Positions 8,517 to 17,896 of a stretch of DNA of 64,000 bases are shown here, one piece after another. Both the position numbers and the translations under genes were made by a program. The number at the start of each line of letters is the position of its first letter. The stretch's first letter is position 1. Source of the stretch: Halorubrum sp. 2020YC2 (GTDB taxonomy: Archaea; Halobacteriota; Halobacteria; Halobacteriales; Haloferacaceae); contig NZ_CP076019.1 in assembly GCF_018623055.1 (NCBI RefSeq), positions 1,860,001-1,924,000 of the forward strand, given 5' to 3'. The notes beneath the pieces are model-generated. The model saw only the letters and a program-made list of their open reading frames with translations. It ran no database searches and had not been told where the DNA came from.

Positions 8517-9503
8517 ATGAACCATCGCGAACTCGGCGGCGTGGGCGAGGTCAGCGAGGTCGGGTACGGGTCGTGGCAGATCGGGAGCGACTGGGGCGAG
8601 GTCACGGAAGACGAGGCGGTCGAGGCCGTCGAGACCGCCCGCGACGCCGGGATCGACTTCTTCGACACCGCCGACGTGTACGGCGACGGACGCTCGGAGC
8701 GGATCCTCGGGGAGGTTCTGGCCGACGACATCGCGGCCGACGAGGTGACCGTCGCGACGAAGGCCGGGCGACGGCTCGACCCGCACGAGCCCGACGGCTA
8801 CACGGCGGCGAACCTCCGGCGGTTCGTCGACCGCTCGCGGGAGAACCTCGGGGTCGAGACGCTGGATCTGGTGCAGCTTCACTGCCCGCCGACGGACGTC
8901 TACTACCGGCCGGAGACGTTCGACGCGCTGGCGACGCTCGTCGAGGAGGGCCGGATCGCGGGCTACGGCGTCAGCGTCGAGCGCGTCGAGGAGGGGCTGA
9001 AGGCGATGGCGTACCCCGGCGTCGAGTCGGTCCAGATCATCTTCAACCCGTTCCGGCAGCGGCCCGCTGAGCTGTTCTTGGAGGAGGCCGCCGCGCGCGA
9101 CGTGGGCGTGATCTGTCGGGTCCCGCTCGCGTCCGGCCTGCTGACGGGCGCGCTCTCGCGCGACGCGGAGTTCCCCGAGGACGACCACCGCAACTACAAC
9201 CGCGAGGGCGACGCGTTCGACGTGGGCGAGACGTTCGCGGGCGTCCCCTTCGAGGCCGGGCTCGACGCGGTCGACGCGCTGGCGGAGCGCCTCCCCGACG
9301 ACCGCCCGCTACCCGAGTTCGCGCTGCGTTGGATCCTCGACCACGACGCCGTCTCGACGGTGATCCCGGGGTCGACGACGCCCGAACACGTCCGCGCGAA
9401 CGCGGCCGCGAGCGAGGCCGCCCCCCTCTCCGACGCCGAGCGCGCGGCCGCGAACGACGCCTACGACGAACGCGTCCGCGAGCACGTCCACCAGCGCTGG
9501 TGA
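8517..9503 (+). CDS. Aldo/keto reductase
   Basis: The protein has 328 residues and is an NAD(P)H-dependent TIM-barrel oxidoreductase. The catalytic tetrad can be followed: Asp and Tyr in FFDTADVYGDGRSE (about residues 46-59), Lys in TVATKAGRR, and His in DLVQLHCPPTD. The C-terminal STVIPGSTTPEHVRANAAA is the cofactor-binding segment of the family. The ATG at 8517 gives MNHRELGGVGEVSEVGYGSW, the usual first strand; an upstream in-frame start would lie inside repeat copy A. The physiological substrate is unknown. Confidence 0.93.
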   Translation: MNHRELGGVGEVSEVGYGSWQIGSDWGEVTEDEAVEAVETARDAGIDFFDTADVYGDGRSERILGEVLADDIAADEVTVATKAGRRLDPHEPDGYTAANLRRFVDRSRENLGVETLDLVQLHCPPTDVYYRPETFDALATLVEEGRIAGYGVSVERVEEGLKAMAYPGVESVQIIFNPFRQRPAELFLEEAAARDVGVICRVPLASGLLTGALSRDAEFPEDDHRNYNREGDAFDVGETFAGVPFEAGLDAVDALAERLPDDRPLPEFALRWILDHDAVSTVIPGSTTPEHVRANAAASEAAPLSDAERAAANDAYDERVREHVHQRW

Positions 9504-9599
9504 GCGGCGGGCGCGGGCGGACGGCCCAGTAGGCTCGGTGTCGACGACGAAACGCGTCCCTTTTTCCGCGGGATCGCGACCGAACGGGCAGAGACGACC

Positions 9600-11174
9600 G
9601 TGGAGGACGAACCCGACGGAACGGCGAGCGACTCCGACGCCGCGACCCCCGACGGCGACGCGATCCCCGACGACGAGCGCGAGGCGCTGGAGACGATAGC
9701 GCACGGCGCCGTGCTCACCTCCGGCGGGGTCGCCGGCCAGCGGGCGCTGATCGCGGCCACCGAGTTCGCGCTGACGCGCGGGCTCGGCCCGACCGCCTAC
9801 GGTGTCTACGCGCTGGCGTGGCGGATCGCACAGCTTCTCTCACGGCTCGTGACGTTCGGTAGCGTCCCCGCCATCCAGCGTTACCTCCCGGAGTACGCGG
9901 GGGACTCGAATCGGCAGGGCGCGGTGGCCGGCCTCGCGTACGCGACGACGGTCGGGTTCGGCGTCGCCATCGCGGCCGGGGTCTGGCTCGCGGCGCCGGC
10001 GATAAACGCCCGCACCGTCACCGAGCCGGCGTTCGCGGGGACGATGCGCGCGTTCGGCGGGCTCGTCGGCGCGCTCGGCGTGGTGATGGTGGCGTCCGCG
10101 CTCTTCCGCGCGGTCGGGTCGGCCCGCGGCGAGGTCCTCTTCAACAAGCTGTTGCGCCCGGGCGTCAGGCTCGTCGGCGCGCTCGGCGCGCTCGCGCTCG
10201 GCTACTCCGTCGTCGGCGTCGCCGGCGCGATCGTCGCCGCGACCGCGGCGCTCGCGGCGGCCGCAGTCCCCCTCTCGGCGTCCGTCACGGGCGTCCGCCC
10301 GTCGCTCCGGGGCGCCCGCGCGGAGGCCCGACGGTTCTACGACCACGCGGCCCCGGTCGCGATGAGCAGCCTCGGGAAGGTGTTCCAGAACCGCGTGGAC
10401 GTGCTGCTCGTCGGCGCGCTGCTGACGGCGACCGCGGCGGGCGTGTACAACGTCGTCCTCGTGGTGATCTCGGTGGCGTGGATCCCCCTCCTCTCTTTCA
10501 ACCAACTGCTCCCGCCGGTCGCCTCCGACCTGTACGCGAGCGACCGGACGGCGACGCTCAACGAGGTGTACGGCTCCGTCACGCGGCAGATCGTCACGAC
10601 GGTCACCCCGATCCTCGCCGCCTTGGCGGTGTTCGGGCGGGAGATACTCGGGCTGTTCGGCGCCCCGTACGTCGCGGGGTACGTCCCCCTCGTCGTCTAC
10701 CTCGGCGGCGTCTTCGTGGGGAGCGCCGTCGGCGCGACCGGGTGGCTCCTGATGATGACCGACCACCAGTACGCGCGGATGGCGCTCGACTGGCTGCTCG
10801 CGGCCCTTAACGTCGGGCTGACCTACACGTTCGTCGCGCGGTACGGACTCGTCGGCGCCGCGCTCGGCACGTCGCTCGCGATCGCGGTCCAGAACGGGAT
10901 CCAAGTCCTCCTCCTGCGCCGATTCGAGGGGCTGTGGCCGTTCGACCGCACGTTCCTCCCGCCGCTCGCGGCCGGGGTCGTCGCTGTCGGCGCGATGTAC
11001 GCCGTTCGGACGCTCCTGACGGGGCTCGCGGCAGTTCCCGCGGGCGTGGCGGTCGGACTCGCCGCCTACGCGGCGTCGCTCTCGGTCCTCGGCGTCGACC
11101 CCCGCGACCGCTTCGTCGCGCGCCGGCTGGCGCGGCGGTACCGGGTCGCGCTCGCGGAGCGGTTCGGGCGGTGA
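9600..11174 (+). CDS. Polysaccharide/oligosaccharide flippase (Wzx/MOP superfamily)
   Basis: This 524-residue protein starts with GTG. An acidic N-terminal tail of about 30 residues is followed by about 12-14 hydrophobic helices. The first contains the family-like GGVAGQRALIAATEFALTR and LGPTAYGVYALAWRIAQLL, typical of membrane exporters that move lipid-linked sugars (RfbX/Wzx). The helices are regularly spaced and the C-terminus is basic (RRLARRYR). No glycosyltransferase is adjacent, so the glycan is unknown; a part in S-layer or archaellin glycosylation is an inference. Confidence 0.88.
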   Translation: MEDEPDGTASDSDAATPDGDAIPDDEREALETIAHGAVLTSGGVAGQRALIAATEFALTRGLGPTAYGVYALAWRIAQLLSRLVTFGSVPAIQRYLPEYAGDSNRQGAVAGLAYATTVGFGVAIAAGVWLAAPAINARTVTEPAFAGTMRAFGGLVGALGVVMVASALFRAVGSARGEVLFNKLLRPGVRLVGALGALALGYSVVGVAGAIVAATAALAAAAVPLSASVTGVRPSLRGARAEARRFYDHAAPVAMSSLGKVFQNRVDVLLVGALLTATAAGVYNVVLVVISVAWIPLLSFNQLLPPVASDLYASDRTATLNEVYGSVTRQIVTTVTPILAALAVFGREILGLFGAPYVAGYVPLVVYLGGVFVGSAVGATGWLLMMTDHQYARMALDWLLAALNVGLTYTFVARYGLVGAALGTSLAIAVQNGIQVLLLRRFEGLWPFDRTFLPPLAAGVVAVGAMYAVRTLLTGLAAVPAGVAVGLAAYAASLSVLGVDPRDRFVARRLARRYRVALAERFGR

Positions 11175-11254
11175 GCGGCGGCGTCCCGCGGGCGCGGGCG
11201 GCGAACCGACCTGCGGGCGCGGGAGGCGAACCACGGTCGACCGCGGACCGCGAC

Positions 11255-11263
11255 GATTTATTG
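11255..11263 (+). promoter_or_regulatory. TATA box of the AstE/aspartoacylase-like gene
   Basis: GATTTATTG lies 31 nt before the ATG at 11287, the spacing of a leaderless promoter. Confidence 0.5.
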
Positions 11264-11286
11264 CCGGACCGCGACGTACTGACAGT

Positions 11287-12234
11287 ATGCAAACGATCGA
11301 CCGCGACTCGGCGGGGTCGGCCCGCGTCGCGATCGTCGGCGGGATCCACGGCGACGAGCCCGCCGGCGTGCGGATAGTGAGGCGCCTCGCGGACGAACTC
11401 GACCCCCTCGACGCGGCCGGCGACGACGGGACCGCCGACGGCGACGGTTCCGGCAATGCGGGGTCCGGAGGACTCGTCCGGCTGATCCTCGCCAACGAGC
11501 CGGCCATCGAGGCCGGGACGCGCTACACGGACGCCGACCTCAACCGGGCGTTCCCGGGCGACGCCGACAGCGACGAGTACGAGCGGGCACTCGCGCCGCG
11601 GCTCACGGCCGAGTTGGAGGGGTTCGACGCCGTGCTCGCGCTCCACACCTCCCACAGCGCGCCGCCGCCGTTCGCCATTTTCAGCGACCTCACGGAGTCG
11701 GTCCGCCGCACGGTCACCGGGCTCCCGGTCGACCACGTCGTCGACGCGAGCGGGCTGCGGTCGACGACGCTCGACTCCACGATCCCCCACACAGTCTCCG
11801 TAGAGGTGGGTCGTCAGGGCAGCGAGGAGGCCGTCGAGTTCGGCTACGAGGCGTGTCTCGCCTTCCTCCGTGTCCACGGCGCGCTCCCGGACGAGCCGCC
11901 GACGTTCTCGGAGACGGTCGTGGCGAAGGGCAGCGAGGAGGTGCCGAAGGGCGGCGGCGAGCCGCACGTCCACTTCGCGAACTTCGAGGCGATCCCCGAG
12001 GGCGCGGTGTTCGCGGAGGACGACGTGTACACCCACCGAGTCGAGGAGCCGGGTGTAGTCCCGATCCTCGCGAGCGAGGACGGGTACGACGACATCTTCG
12101 GCATATACGGTCGCGTCACCGGCGTGGTGAAACCGCCGGGCGAGGGCGACCTGCGGGTGTACCCGCGCGGCGAGGGGGACGGGAACGGCGACCGAGACGA
12201 GCGTCGCGACTCGGGAGCGGGCGGGAACGACTGA
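11287..12234 (+). CDS. Succinylglutamate desuccinylase/aspartoacylase family zinc hydrolase
   Basis: The protein has 315 residues in the M14-like carboxypeptidase fold. VAIVGGIHGDEPAGVRIVRR (about residues 14-33) carries the zinc His and Glu. TDADLNRAFPGD supplies the arginine that holds the substrate carboxylate, VLALHTSHS the second zinc His, and HTVSVEVGRQG the catalytic Glu region. An acidic glycine-rich insert sits at about residues 45-60. The tail after residue 215 and the final acidic stretch are less conserved. Family members remove acyl groups from amino acids; the substrate here is unknown. Confidence 0.87.
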   Translation: MQTIDRDSAGSARVAIVGGIHGDEPAGVRIVRRLADELDPLDAAGDDGTADGDGSGNAGSGGLVRLILANEPAIEAGTRYTDADLNRAFPGDADSDEYERALAPRLTAELEGFDAVLALHTSHSAPPPFAIFSDLTESVRRTVTGLPVDHVVDASGLRSTTLDSTIPHTVSVEVGRQGSEEAVEFGYEACLAFLRVHGALPDEPPTFSETVVAKGSEEVPKGGGEPHVHFANFEAIPEGAVFAEDDVYTHRVEEPGVVPILASEDGYDDIFGIYGRVTGVVKPPGEGDLRVYPRGEGDGNGDRDERRDSGAGGND

Positions 12235-12290
12235 GAGAACGGCGCGAACCGACTTGCGCGCGCGGACCGACTACGTTTCGGCCGAGACCG

Positions 12291-12667
12291 TCACTTCGCG
12301 GTCGGCGTGATGTCACCGACGGCGTCCATCACCTGGACCGCCGCGCTGGCGGCCAGGCCGCGGGCGACCTCGTCGGTGTCGGACTCCGCTATCCCGGCGT
12401 CCAAGTCCTCCGGGTCGGGGTGAAGCCAGCCGAGACGGGGTGGCCGGCCGGAGGGTTGACCGCGACGGTCGCCTGCGGGCCCTCGGCGCCGACGGACAGC
12501 TCGGAGCCGACGGCGTAGCTGTTCGGGAGATACGACTCCGTGCGCGATACGATTCCGGCGACCGCGCGCCGAAGCTGTCGTTCCTGGTCCGGAGAGAGGT
12601 CGACGGCCGCGGGCGAGCCCGCGTCCGTCACACCCGGTGCCCCGGCGTACGGGTTGTTGCCGTTCAT
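12291..12667 (-). pseudogene. DUF5811-type haloarchaeal protein, one frameshift
   Basis: Two frames together make one protein of about 125 residues. The first (from the ATG at 12667) reads MNGNNPYAGAPGVTDAGSPA and runs through SYAVGSELSVGAEGPQATVA to GHPVSAGFTP. It then loses frame near 12415, where a neighbouring frame continues DPEDLDAGIAESDTDEVARG to ITPTAK and the stop at 12291. One missing C in the CCCC run near 12415 would restore the frame. The composite matches the haloarchaeal DUF5811 family of unknown function as I know it. The gene lies just downstream of pdaD, same strand. It is the first of many indels in the 12.4-24.6 kb stretch, so a sequence error is more likely than a real mutation. 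Confidence 0.75.
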
Positions 12668-12760
12668 TCGAAGACACGTCTCGTACGCGGAGCCGAGTCA
12701 AAAAGGCGTCGGCGGCGGCGACCGCGGGGCCGGCGCGCCGCGTCGCCCGTCTCGGGGGTC

Positions 12761-13306
12761 CTAGAGGATCGGCTCGGACTCGCCGTACGCGGCGATGACG
12801 ACCGCCGTCGCGTACCGGTCCGGCTCGGCGGCGACCGTCTCGACGCGGGTCTCGCGGTCCGGAAGCTCCCAGTCGCGGAGGTCGGCGCCGGCGTCGAGGC
12901 CCGCCTCGATCCGCCCGCGGACGTCGTCGGCGTCCTCGCCGGTCACCTCGTAGAAGAGCCCCGGTCCGGGACCGGTCGCCCAGCCCAGCCCCGCGACCGC
13001 GTCGGGGTGGCGGCGGGGCGCGCGCTTCGACTCGGCGCCCTCGGCGCCCGACCGCCCGCCCTCGCGGAAGTCCACCTCGTCGCCCGGCCCTATCGTCCGA
13101 CGCGCCTCGACGACGGTGAGCCGATTCCCCGCGGGACCCAACTCCGGCGCCTCCGGGACCGCCTCGACGGTCGCCTCGGCGGGGACGACGGAGGAGACCG
13201 CCACGAGGTTGTAGTTGTGGAGGTTCGCGTCCGCGAGCGCGGCGTCGTAGGAGGCCATCGCCGTGTCGGCGACCCCGACGCCGCCGGCGACGTGGATGGT
13301 GTTCAT
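12761..13306 (-). CDS. pdaD: Pyruvoyl-dependent arginine decarboxylase
   Basis: The protein has 181 residues. It converts arginine to agmatine, the precursor of the polyamines and of agmatidine in archaeal tRNA-Ile. The enzyme cleaves itself between two serines to form a pyruvoyl group; the expected pair is in NLVAVSSVVPAEA near residue 38. GVGVADTAMASYDAAL at the start and ATAVVIAAYGESEPIL at the end match the family. A Gly/Glu/Arg-rich insert (about residues 82-98) is a halophilic elaboration. The frame is intact, unlike both neighbours. Repeat copy B begins about 70 bp upstream in the divergent direction. Confidence 0.93.
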   Translation of the reverse strand: MNTIHVAGGVGVADTAMASYDAALADANLHNYNLVAVSSVVPAEATVEAVPEAPELGPAGNRLTVVEARRTIGPGDEVDFREGGRSGAEGAESKRAPRRHPDAVAGLGWATGPGPGLFYEVTGEDADDVRGRIEAGLDAGADLRDWELPDRETRVETVAAEPDRYATAVVIAAYGESEPIL

Positions 13307-13378
13307 TGACGAAGAAGCGAGGGCGAGCGCGGTAAGGAGTTACGAACCCGACTGCCGCCGCCAGCAATATAAACCGCA

Positions 13379-13728
13379 TATAAAAAGGCAGTGGCGCGTG
13401 CCTGCGAGCGGCCGCCCCCGGCGGCCGCGAGGAGCACGCGCGAGGGAGTCAGTCGCCGGAGCGAAGCGACGGCGACTGACGAGGCTGGGGAGGCGTGAGG
13501 TGCGGTCGCGGTGCTGTGCGGGCGGGACTCAAAGGGGCAGCCGCGAGGGTCGCGCAGACGACGTAAGCACCGCAGCGAGCAACGCGAGCGAGGAGCGCAG
13601 CGAGTGTGCGTGGCCCTCGCGGCTGGGGCTTTGGAGGTGGTCGCTATCGATCCACCGTTAATCATTTATAAACGAGCAACTGGGGCTTTGGCGGTGGTCA
13701 CTGCCGATCCTCTGTCAGTTATTTATAA
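13379..13728 (+). repeat. Repeat copy B: full-length modular structured repeat (about 350 bp)
   Basis: The order is a TATAAAAA box at 13379-13386, then GTGGCGCGTGCC and the GCGGCCGCC/GGCGGCCGC hairpin. A second hairpin at 13448-13480 has arms GTCAGTCGCC/GGCGACTGAC and loop GGAGCGAAGCGAC. The core GAGGCTGGGGAGGCGTGAGG and GACTCAAAGGGG follow. The 19 bp long stem has left arm 13538-13556 and right arm 13607-13625; it pairs fully only if two G-U wobbles are allowed, which favours RNA. Two tail units start CTGGGGCTTTGG at 13623 and 13680, each with TTTATAA 42 nt later. There is no credible ORF. It lies between pdaD and pan. Confidence 0.87.
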
Positions 13729-13818
13729 CTGATCGGCTGAAATTCCAGCCGAGATAACCGATTGTACACTCCCTCCGAAAACCGAGACGTCGATCACGTA
13801 GTCGCCCCTGTAGTCGCC

Positions 13819-15027
13819 TCAGTACTGGTAGTTGATGACCTGCTCGTCCTCTTTGTCCGCGTCCTGAAGCTTGTCGCGGGCCTGCTCGAAGTCCGCCTGC
13901 GAGACCTCGGTGCGACCGTCGCGGATGGCGAACATCCCGGCCTCGGTCGCGAGCGACGCGATGTCCGCGCCGCTGTACCCGTCGAGGTCGCGGGCGACGA
14001 CGCCGAGGTCGACCCCGTCCGCGACGTTCATGTCCTGCGTGTGGATCTCGAGGATGCGCTCGCGGCCCTCGGGGCCCGGCTCGGGCACCTCGATGAGGCG
14101 GTCGAAGCGGCCGGGGCGCAGGATGGCCTCGTCGAGCATGTCGAAGCGGTTGGTCGCGGCCATGATCCGGATCTCGCCGCGGTCGTCGAAGCCGTCCATC
14201 TCGGAGAGCAGCTGCATCATCGTCCGCTGCACCTCGGCGTCGCCCGACGTCTTCGAGTCCGTGCGCTTGGCCGCGACGGCGTCGATCTCGTCGATGAAGA
14301 TGACGGCCGGCTCGCGCTCGGCGGCGAGTTCGAAGAGGTCGCGGACGAGCCGCGCGCCCTCACCGATGAACTTCCGGACCAGCTCGGAGCCGGCCATCTT
14401 GATGAAGGTGGCGTCGGACTCGTTGGCGACGGCCTTCGCGAGCATCGTCTTCCCGGTGCCCGGCGGGCCGTGGACGCCGCTCGGCGGCTCGACGCCGACC
14501 TTCTCGAACTGCTCGGGTTTCGGGGGTCCTCGACGGCCTCGCGGACCTCCCGGATCTGGTCGTCGATCCCGCCGATGTCGGCGTACTCGACGTCCGGGGA
14601 CTCGGTGACCTCCATCGCCTGCGCCGGGAGTCGGTCTCGTCGTCGAGCACCTGCTGGACCGCGAAGGAGTCGTTGATCGCGACGCGGTCGCCGGGGCGGA
14701 GGTCCTCGTCGAGCCGCGAGGCGGCCTGCGTGAGCACCTCCTGGTTGTTGCCGTGCTGTTTGATCACGACGCCGTCGTCGGTGATCTCCTCGACGGAGGC
14801 GATGTACAGCGAGGAGGTCTTCAACACCTCGTTCTCGCGTTTCAGCTGTTCGACGTCGTCTTTCAGCTCGCCGCGGCGCCCTCGGCGTCCGCGAGCCGAT
14901 CTTCCAGTTCCGTTCACCTGAACGATCCGCCGGAAGTGCTGACGGATCGCCTCCAGCCGCTCCGCGTCGCTCATCTCGGGTCGAGCTCCAACCGCGGGCG
15001 GTCGGGCAGTGAGGGGCTGTGAGACAT
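13819..15027 (-). pseudogene. pan: Proteasome-activating nucleotidase, frame broken at several points
   Basis: The pieces assemble to a full PAN AAA+ ATPase, which unfolds proteins for the archaeal 20S proteasome. The start at 15027 gives MSHSPSLPDRPRLELDP; frame is lost near 14977 before EMSDAERLEAIRQHF. Two compensating indels flank ELEDRLADAE (about 14918 and 14885). The OB-fold part LKTSSLYIASVEEITDDGVV is intact. Shifts near 14620 and 14525 lead to the AAA core: [16 protein letters not shown] (Walker A), [16 protein letters not shown] (Walker B), [20 protein letters not shown], and the C-terminal VINYQY, whose end has the HbYX proteasome-docking motif (hydrophobic-Tyr-any). The two residues usually before HGPPG (LL) are also missing in frame. 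So many hits in a housekeeping gene suggest sequence errors. Confidence 0.85.
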
Positions 15028-15052
15028 TCGTTGTTCACGGATAGGACACGGG

Positions 15053-15060
15053 CGTAAATG
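15053..15060 (-). promoter_or_regulatory. Possible TATA box of pan
   Basis: CATTTACG on the minus strand is about 26-33 nt upstream of the pan start at 15027, the usual distance. The rest of 15060-15323 holds only weak AT-rich matches such as GTTTTAACG near 15215 and no gene that I can support. Confidence 0.4.
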
Positions 15061-15323
15061 TGCCTTTGGGTCACGGAGAGACCGTTGGGTCGGTGAACCG
15101 AGAACGCGGACGATCGCACGGCGGGAGTCGACGATCCCTCCGCGAGCGCCCGGGATCGCGATCGAACGGTCACGTTCGACACCTTCGGTATCAGTACTGA
15201 TAACGGGGTGTCAACGTTTTAACGATGCGTGGACGAACCGAGTCGTATGGACGCACGAACGGCGGGCGGACGCGCCGGTCCGGCGCTCGCAGACCGCGAG
15301 ACGCGGACCCGGAGGCCACGCCC

Positions 15324-15858
15324 ATGAGCGGAACCCCGGACGCGACCGTCCTCGCGGTCGACGACGAGCCGGACCTCGCAGAGCTGTACCGGGTTCCGGA
15401 TCGCGACCGGCGGCGAGGAGGCGATCGACGCGATGGACGAGGCCGTCGACGTCGTCCTCCTCGACCGACGGATGCCCGACATGTCGGGCCACGAGGTGTT
15501 AGACGCGATCCGCGGCGAGGGGTACGACGCCCGCGTGGCGATGCTGACCGCGGTCGAGCCGGACGTCGACATCGTCGAGATGCCGTTCGACGACTACAAG
15601 ACGAAGCCGGTCACCAAGGAGGACCTGCTCACGCTCGTCGAGGTGCTCCTCCACCGCGCCGCGTTCGACGAGCAGAGCCAGGAGTTCTTCGCGCTCGCCT
15701 CGAAGAAGGCGGCGCTGGAGGCGGCCGGCACGACGAACTCCGACGAGTACGAGGAGCTGATCGATCGGATAGAGTCCGTCCGGCTCGAAGTCGACGACAC
15801 GCTGGACCGCCTCTCCGCGCGCGACGCGTTCGTCGAGGTCCCCGGCGAAGTGCCGTAG
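15324..15858 (+). pseudogene. HalX-domain response regulator, frameshift with short deletion
   Basis: The N-terminal frame from the ATG at 15324 reads MSGTPDATVLAVDDEPDLAE and LYR, the acidic pocket of a receiver domain. The frame changes near 15400 to IATGGEEAIDAMDEAVDVVL and LDRRMPDMSG, where the Asp in LLDRRMPD is the phosphoacceptor. FDDYKTKPVTKEDLL has the conserved Lys. The last 75 residues, FDEQSQEFFALASKKAALEA to the end, are the HalX helical domain found only in haloarchaeal regulators. Compared with relatives about seven residues are missing between LYR and IATGGEEA, so more than a single base is lost. No histidine kinase is adjacent. Confidence 0.8.
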
Positions 15859-15896
15859 CGCGGGACGCGACCGCCGACGGGCGCCGAGCGCGCCGA

Positions 15897-16181
15897 CTAC
15901 TCGATCTCTAACTCGCCGTCAGCGCCGCCGTCGCCGCCGTCTTCGTCCCACTCCAACTCGAACTCGACGCTCAGTTCGCCCGGTCCATCGGCCGGGCCTT
16001 CCCGCTCCGCTTTCACCTCGAAGGTCGGTCGCGCGGGCGGCTCCAGCGTCGTCGACTCGTCGCCGCGCGTGAGCGTGATCGCGTTGCCCGCGTCGAGCGA
16101 GTCCGCGACCGTCCGCAGGTAGGCGGCGATCTCCGCGCGGCTCCGACGGCTCTCCGACTTGAACAGGACTTCTTCTGGCAT
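15897..16181 (-). CDS. Amphi-Trp domain-containing protein
   Basis: This 94-residue acidic protein starts MPEEVLFKSESRRSRAEIAA, where the frame-setting ATG at 16181 is better than an in-frame start 33 codons upstream. AAYLRTVADSLDAGNAITLT, then short strands (STTLEPPARPTFEVKAERE and ELSVEFELEWDED), give the amphipathic domain with the conserved Trp that names the family. Function is not known. An acidic Gly/Asp tail ends the protein. It is convergent with the HalX regulator gene. Confidence 0.85.
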   Translation of the reverse strand: MPEEVLFKSESRRSRAEIAAYLRTVADSLDAGNAITLTRGDESTTLEPPARPTFEVKAEREGPADGPGELSVEFELEWDEDGGDGGADGELEIE

Positions 16182-16279
16182 ACGTCCCCGTACGCGCCCC
16201 GAGGGGATAAAACACCGCCGCGGCGGGGTGTCGACCCCGTTCCCCGGACCGTTTTGTGGCCCGCCCGAACTCACGCGCA

Positions 16280-16677
16280 ATGTCCGTCCCCGACTCGCTC
16301 CGCACGGTCGTCGCCGTCGCCGTCTACTGGACGGCGATCGCGCTCGGGGGGAGGTCCTCCTGCCCGATCCGACGAGTCCGCTCGTCGCGGTCCCGGTCCT
16401 CGGCGGCGGCGCGGTCGTCGCGCACGCGGCGCGTACCGATCGACTGGTTCCGCTCGGCTACGCGGTGGGGACGATGTGGGTCGCCGTGCTCGCGCTGTCG
16501 ATCGGCACCGGCGTCGTCGACGTCTTCGCCGTCCCCGACGGGCGGATCGCGCCGCTGGCGGACTACCCGGAGGCCTCCGCGGTCGGCACGGTCGGGCTAC
16601 TGGCCGTCCTCGTCGTCGCGTACGGCGCGTTCGTCCGCCGGAACAGCGAACGCGGTGAATCCGCCGAGTCGGGGTAA
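16280..16677 (+). pseudogene. Small membrane protein, conserved hypothetical, one frameshift
   Basis: The ATG at 16280 opens MSVPDSLRTVVAVAVYWTAI followed by ALGG. The frame is lost in a run of six Gs near 16350 and a neighbouring frame continues GEVLLPDPTSPLVAVPVLGG to GAFVRRNSERGESAESG. The joined protein has about 132 residues and four hydrophobic stretches (about 8-25, 35-55, 62-85 and 98-118). One missing base in the G run explains the break. I do not recognise a family and no function can be assigned. It is convergent with the M29 aminopeptidase gene, with 10 bp between stops. Confidence 0.65.
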
Positions 16678-16686
16678 CGACCGCCC

Positions 16687-17765
16687 TCAGAACCCGTCCT
16701 CGAAGACGAACGTCCCGTTCCGCTGGACGACCTCGCCGTCGACCTCGATGACGGAGTCCTCGCTCATGTCGACGATCATGTCGACGTGCTCGGCCGATTC
16801 GTTGACGTCGTTCTCTCCGCCGACCGTCTCCGGGTACGCGGAGCCGACCGCCATGTGGACGGTGTCGCCCATCTTTTCGTCGAACAGCATGTTGTAGGTG
16901 AACCGGTCGATCTGGCGGTTCATCCCGATGCCGAGCTCCCGAGGTGCCGCGAGCCCTCGTCGGTGTCGAGGATGCCGGAGAGCAGGTCCTCGTTGCGCTC
17001 GGCGGAGTGGGAGACGACCTCGCCGTCCTCGAACCGCAGCCGGACGCCGTCGATCTCGCGGCCGTAGCGGTACAGCGGGAGATCGAAGTGGACCTCGCCG
17101 TCGACGCCGTCGCGCGTCGGCGCGGTGAACACCTCGCCGCCGGGGAGGTTCGCCTCGCCGTAGTCGTTGAGCGTCGAGTTGCCCGACACGTCGAGCGTGA
17201 GGTCGGTCTCCTCGCCCGACGTAATTCGGACCTCGTCGGCGTCGTCCAGAATCTCGACCATGTTCGACTGGAACTCGCGCTGTTCGTCCCAGTTCAGCGA
17301 GACGGCGTCCCAGACGAAGTTCTCGTACGCCTCGGTGCTCATCCCGGCCAACTGGGCGTGGCTCGCGGTCGGGTACTGCGTGAGACACCAGGTCTTCGAG
17401 AGCCGGGTGCGCTTGACCTCCTCCATCGCGCGGTTGTACGCGGCGTTGGTGTCGGGGTCGACGTCGGCGTCCTCGGTGGCGTTCGCGCCGCCGCGCGCGA
17501 TGACGAAGACGTCGGCCTCCTCGTAGAGCGCGCGCCGGTGGCTCGGCTCCGTGAACTCCTCGGCGGAGCGCTTGAACGCGCGCTGGGCGCGCTTCGAGTA
17601 GTTGAGGTAGACCGGGTTGGCGCCGCGGTCGCCGCAGACCTCGTGGAGCGCGACCGCGAGGTCCTCGGCCTCCTTGGGCATCTGGATGACCACGTCGTCG
17701 CCCGACTCGATGCCGGTGGCGTGGTCGGCGATTATCTCGGCGTGTTCGCGGACGCGTGCGTCCAT
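16687..17765 (-). pseudogene. M29-family aminopeptidase, one frameshift
   Basis: The frame from the ATG at 17765 (MDARVREHAEIIADHATGIE) is open for about 272 residues through DVFVIARGGANATEDADVDP and NLPGGEVFTAPTRDGVDGEV, the metal-binding Glu region of M29 metallopeptidases. It breaks near 16945 after ILDTDEGSRHLG. The next frame continues ELGIGMNRQIDRFTYNMLFD and AEHVDMIVDMSEDSVIEVDG, which holds the zinc/cobalt His and Asp ligands. The composite of about 360 residues has normal length. The enzyme removes N-terminal amino acids from peptides in the cytoplasm. A single lost base near the junction would repair it. Confidence 0.85.
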
Positions 17766-17896
17766 GTTCTCGAGTTTCGCGGCCGGGGAATTACCGCTTT
17801 TCCTTCCGGCGTGGCGGGTGGGGGAAGACAGCGACGGCGACCGCCGCGACCGCCCCGGCCGCAACGCGTTTGCCCCGCCGTCGCGTACTTTCGAAC

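Noticed and set aside
13376-13760. Small ORFs inside the repeat copies
   Set aside because: Their translations differ between copies because of indels and hairpin changes. There is no conserved peptide, so they are not genes.
13819-15027. pan as a true pseudogene
   Set aside because: All conserved blocks survive in successive frames and many unrelated neighbours are broken in the same way. Sequence error is the simpler reading, though the given sequence does not encode the whole protein in one frame.
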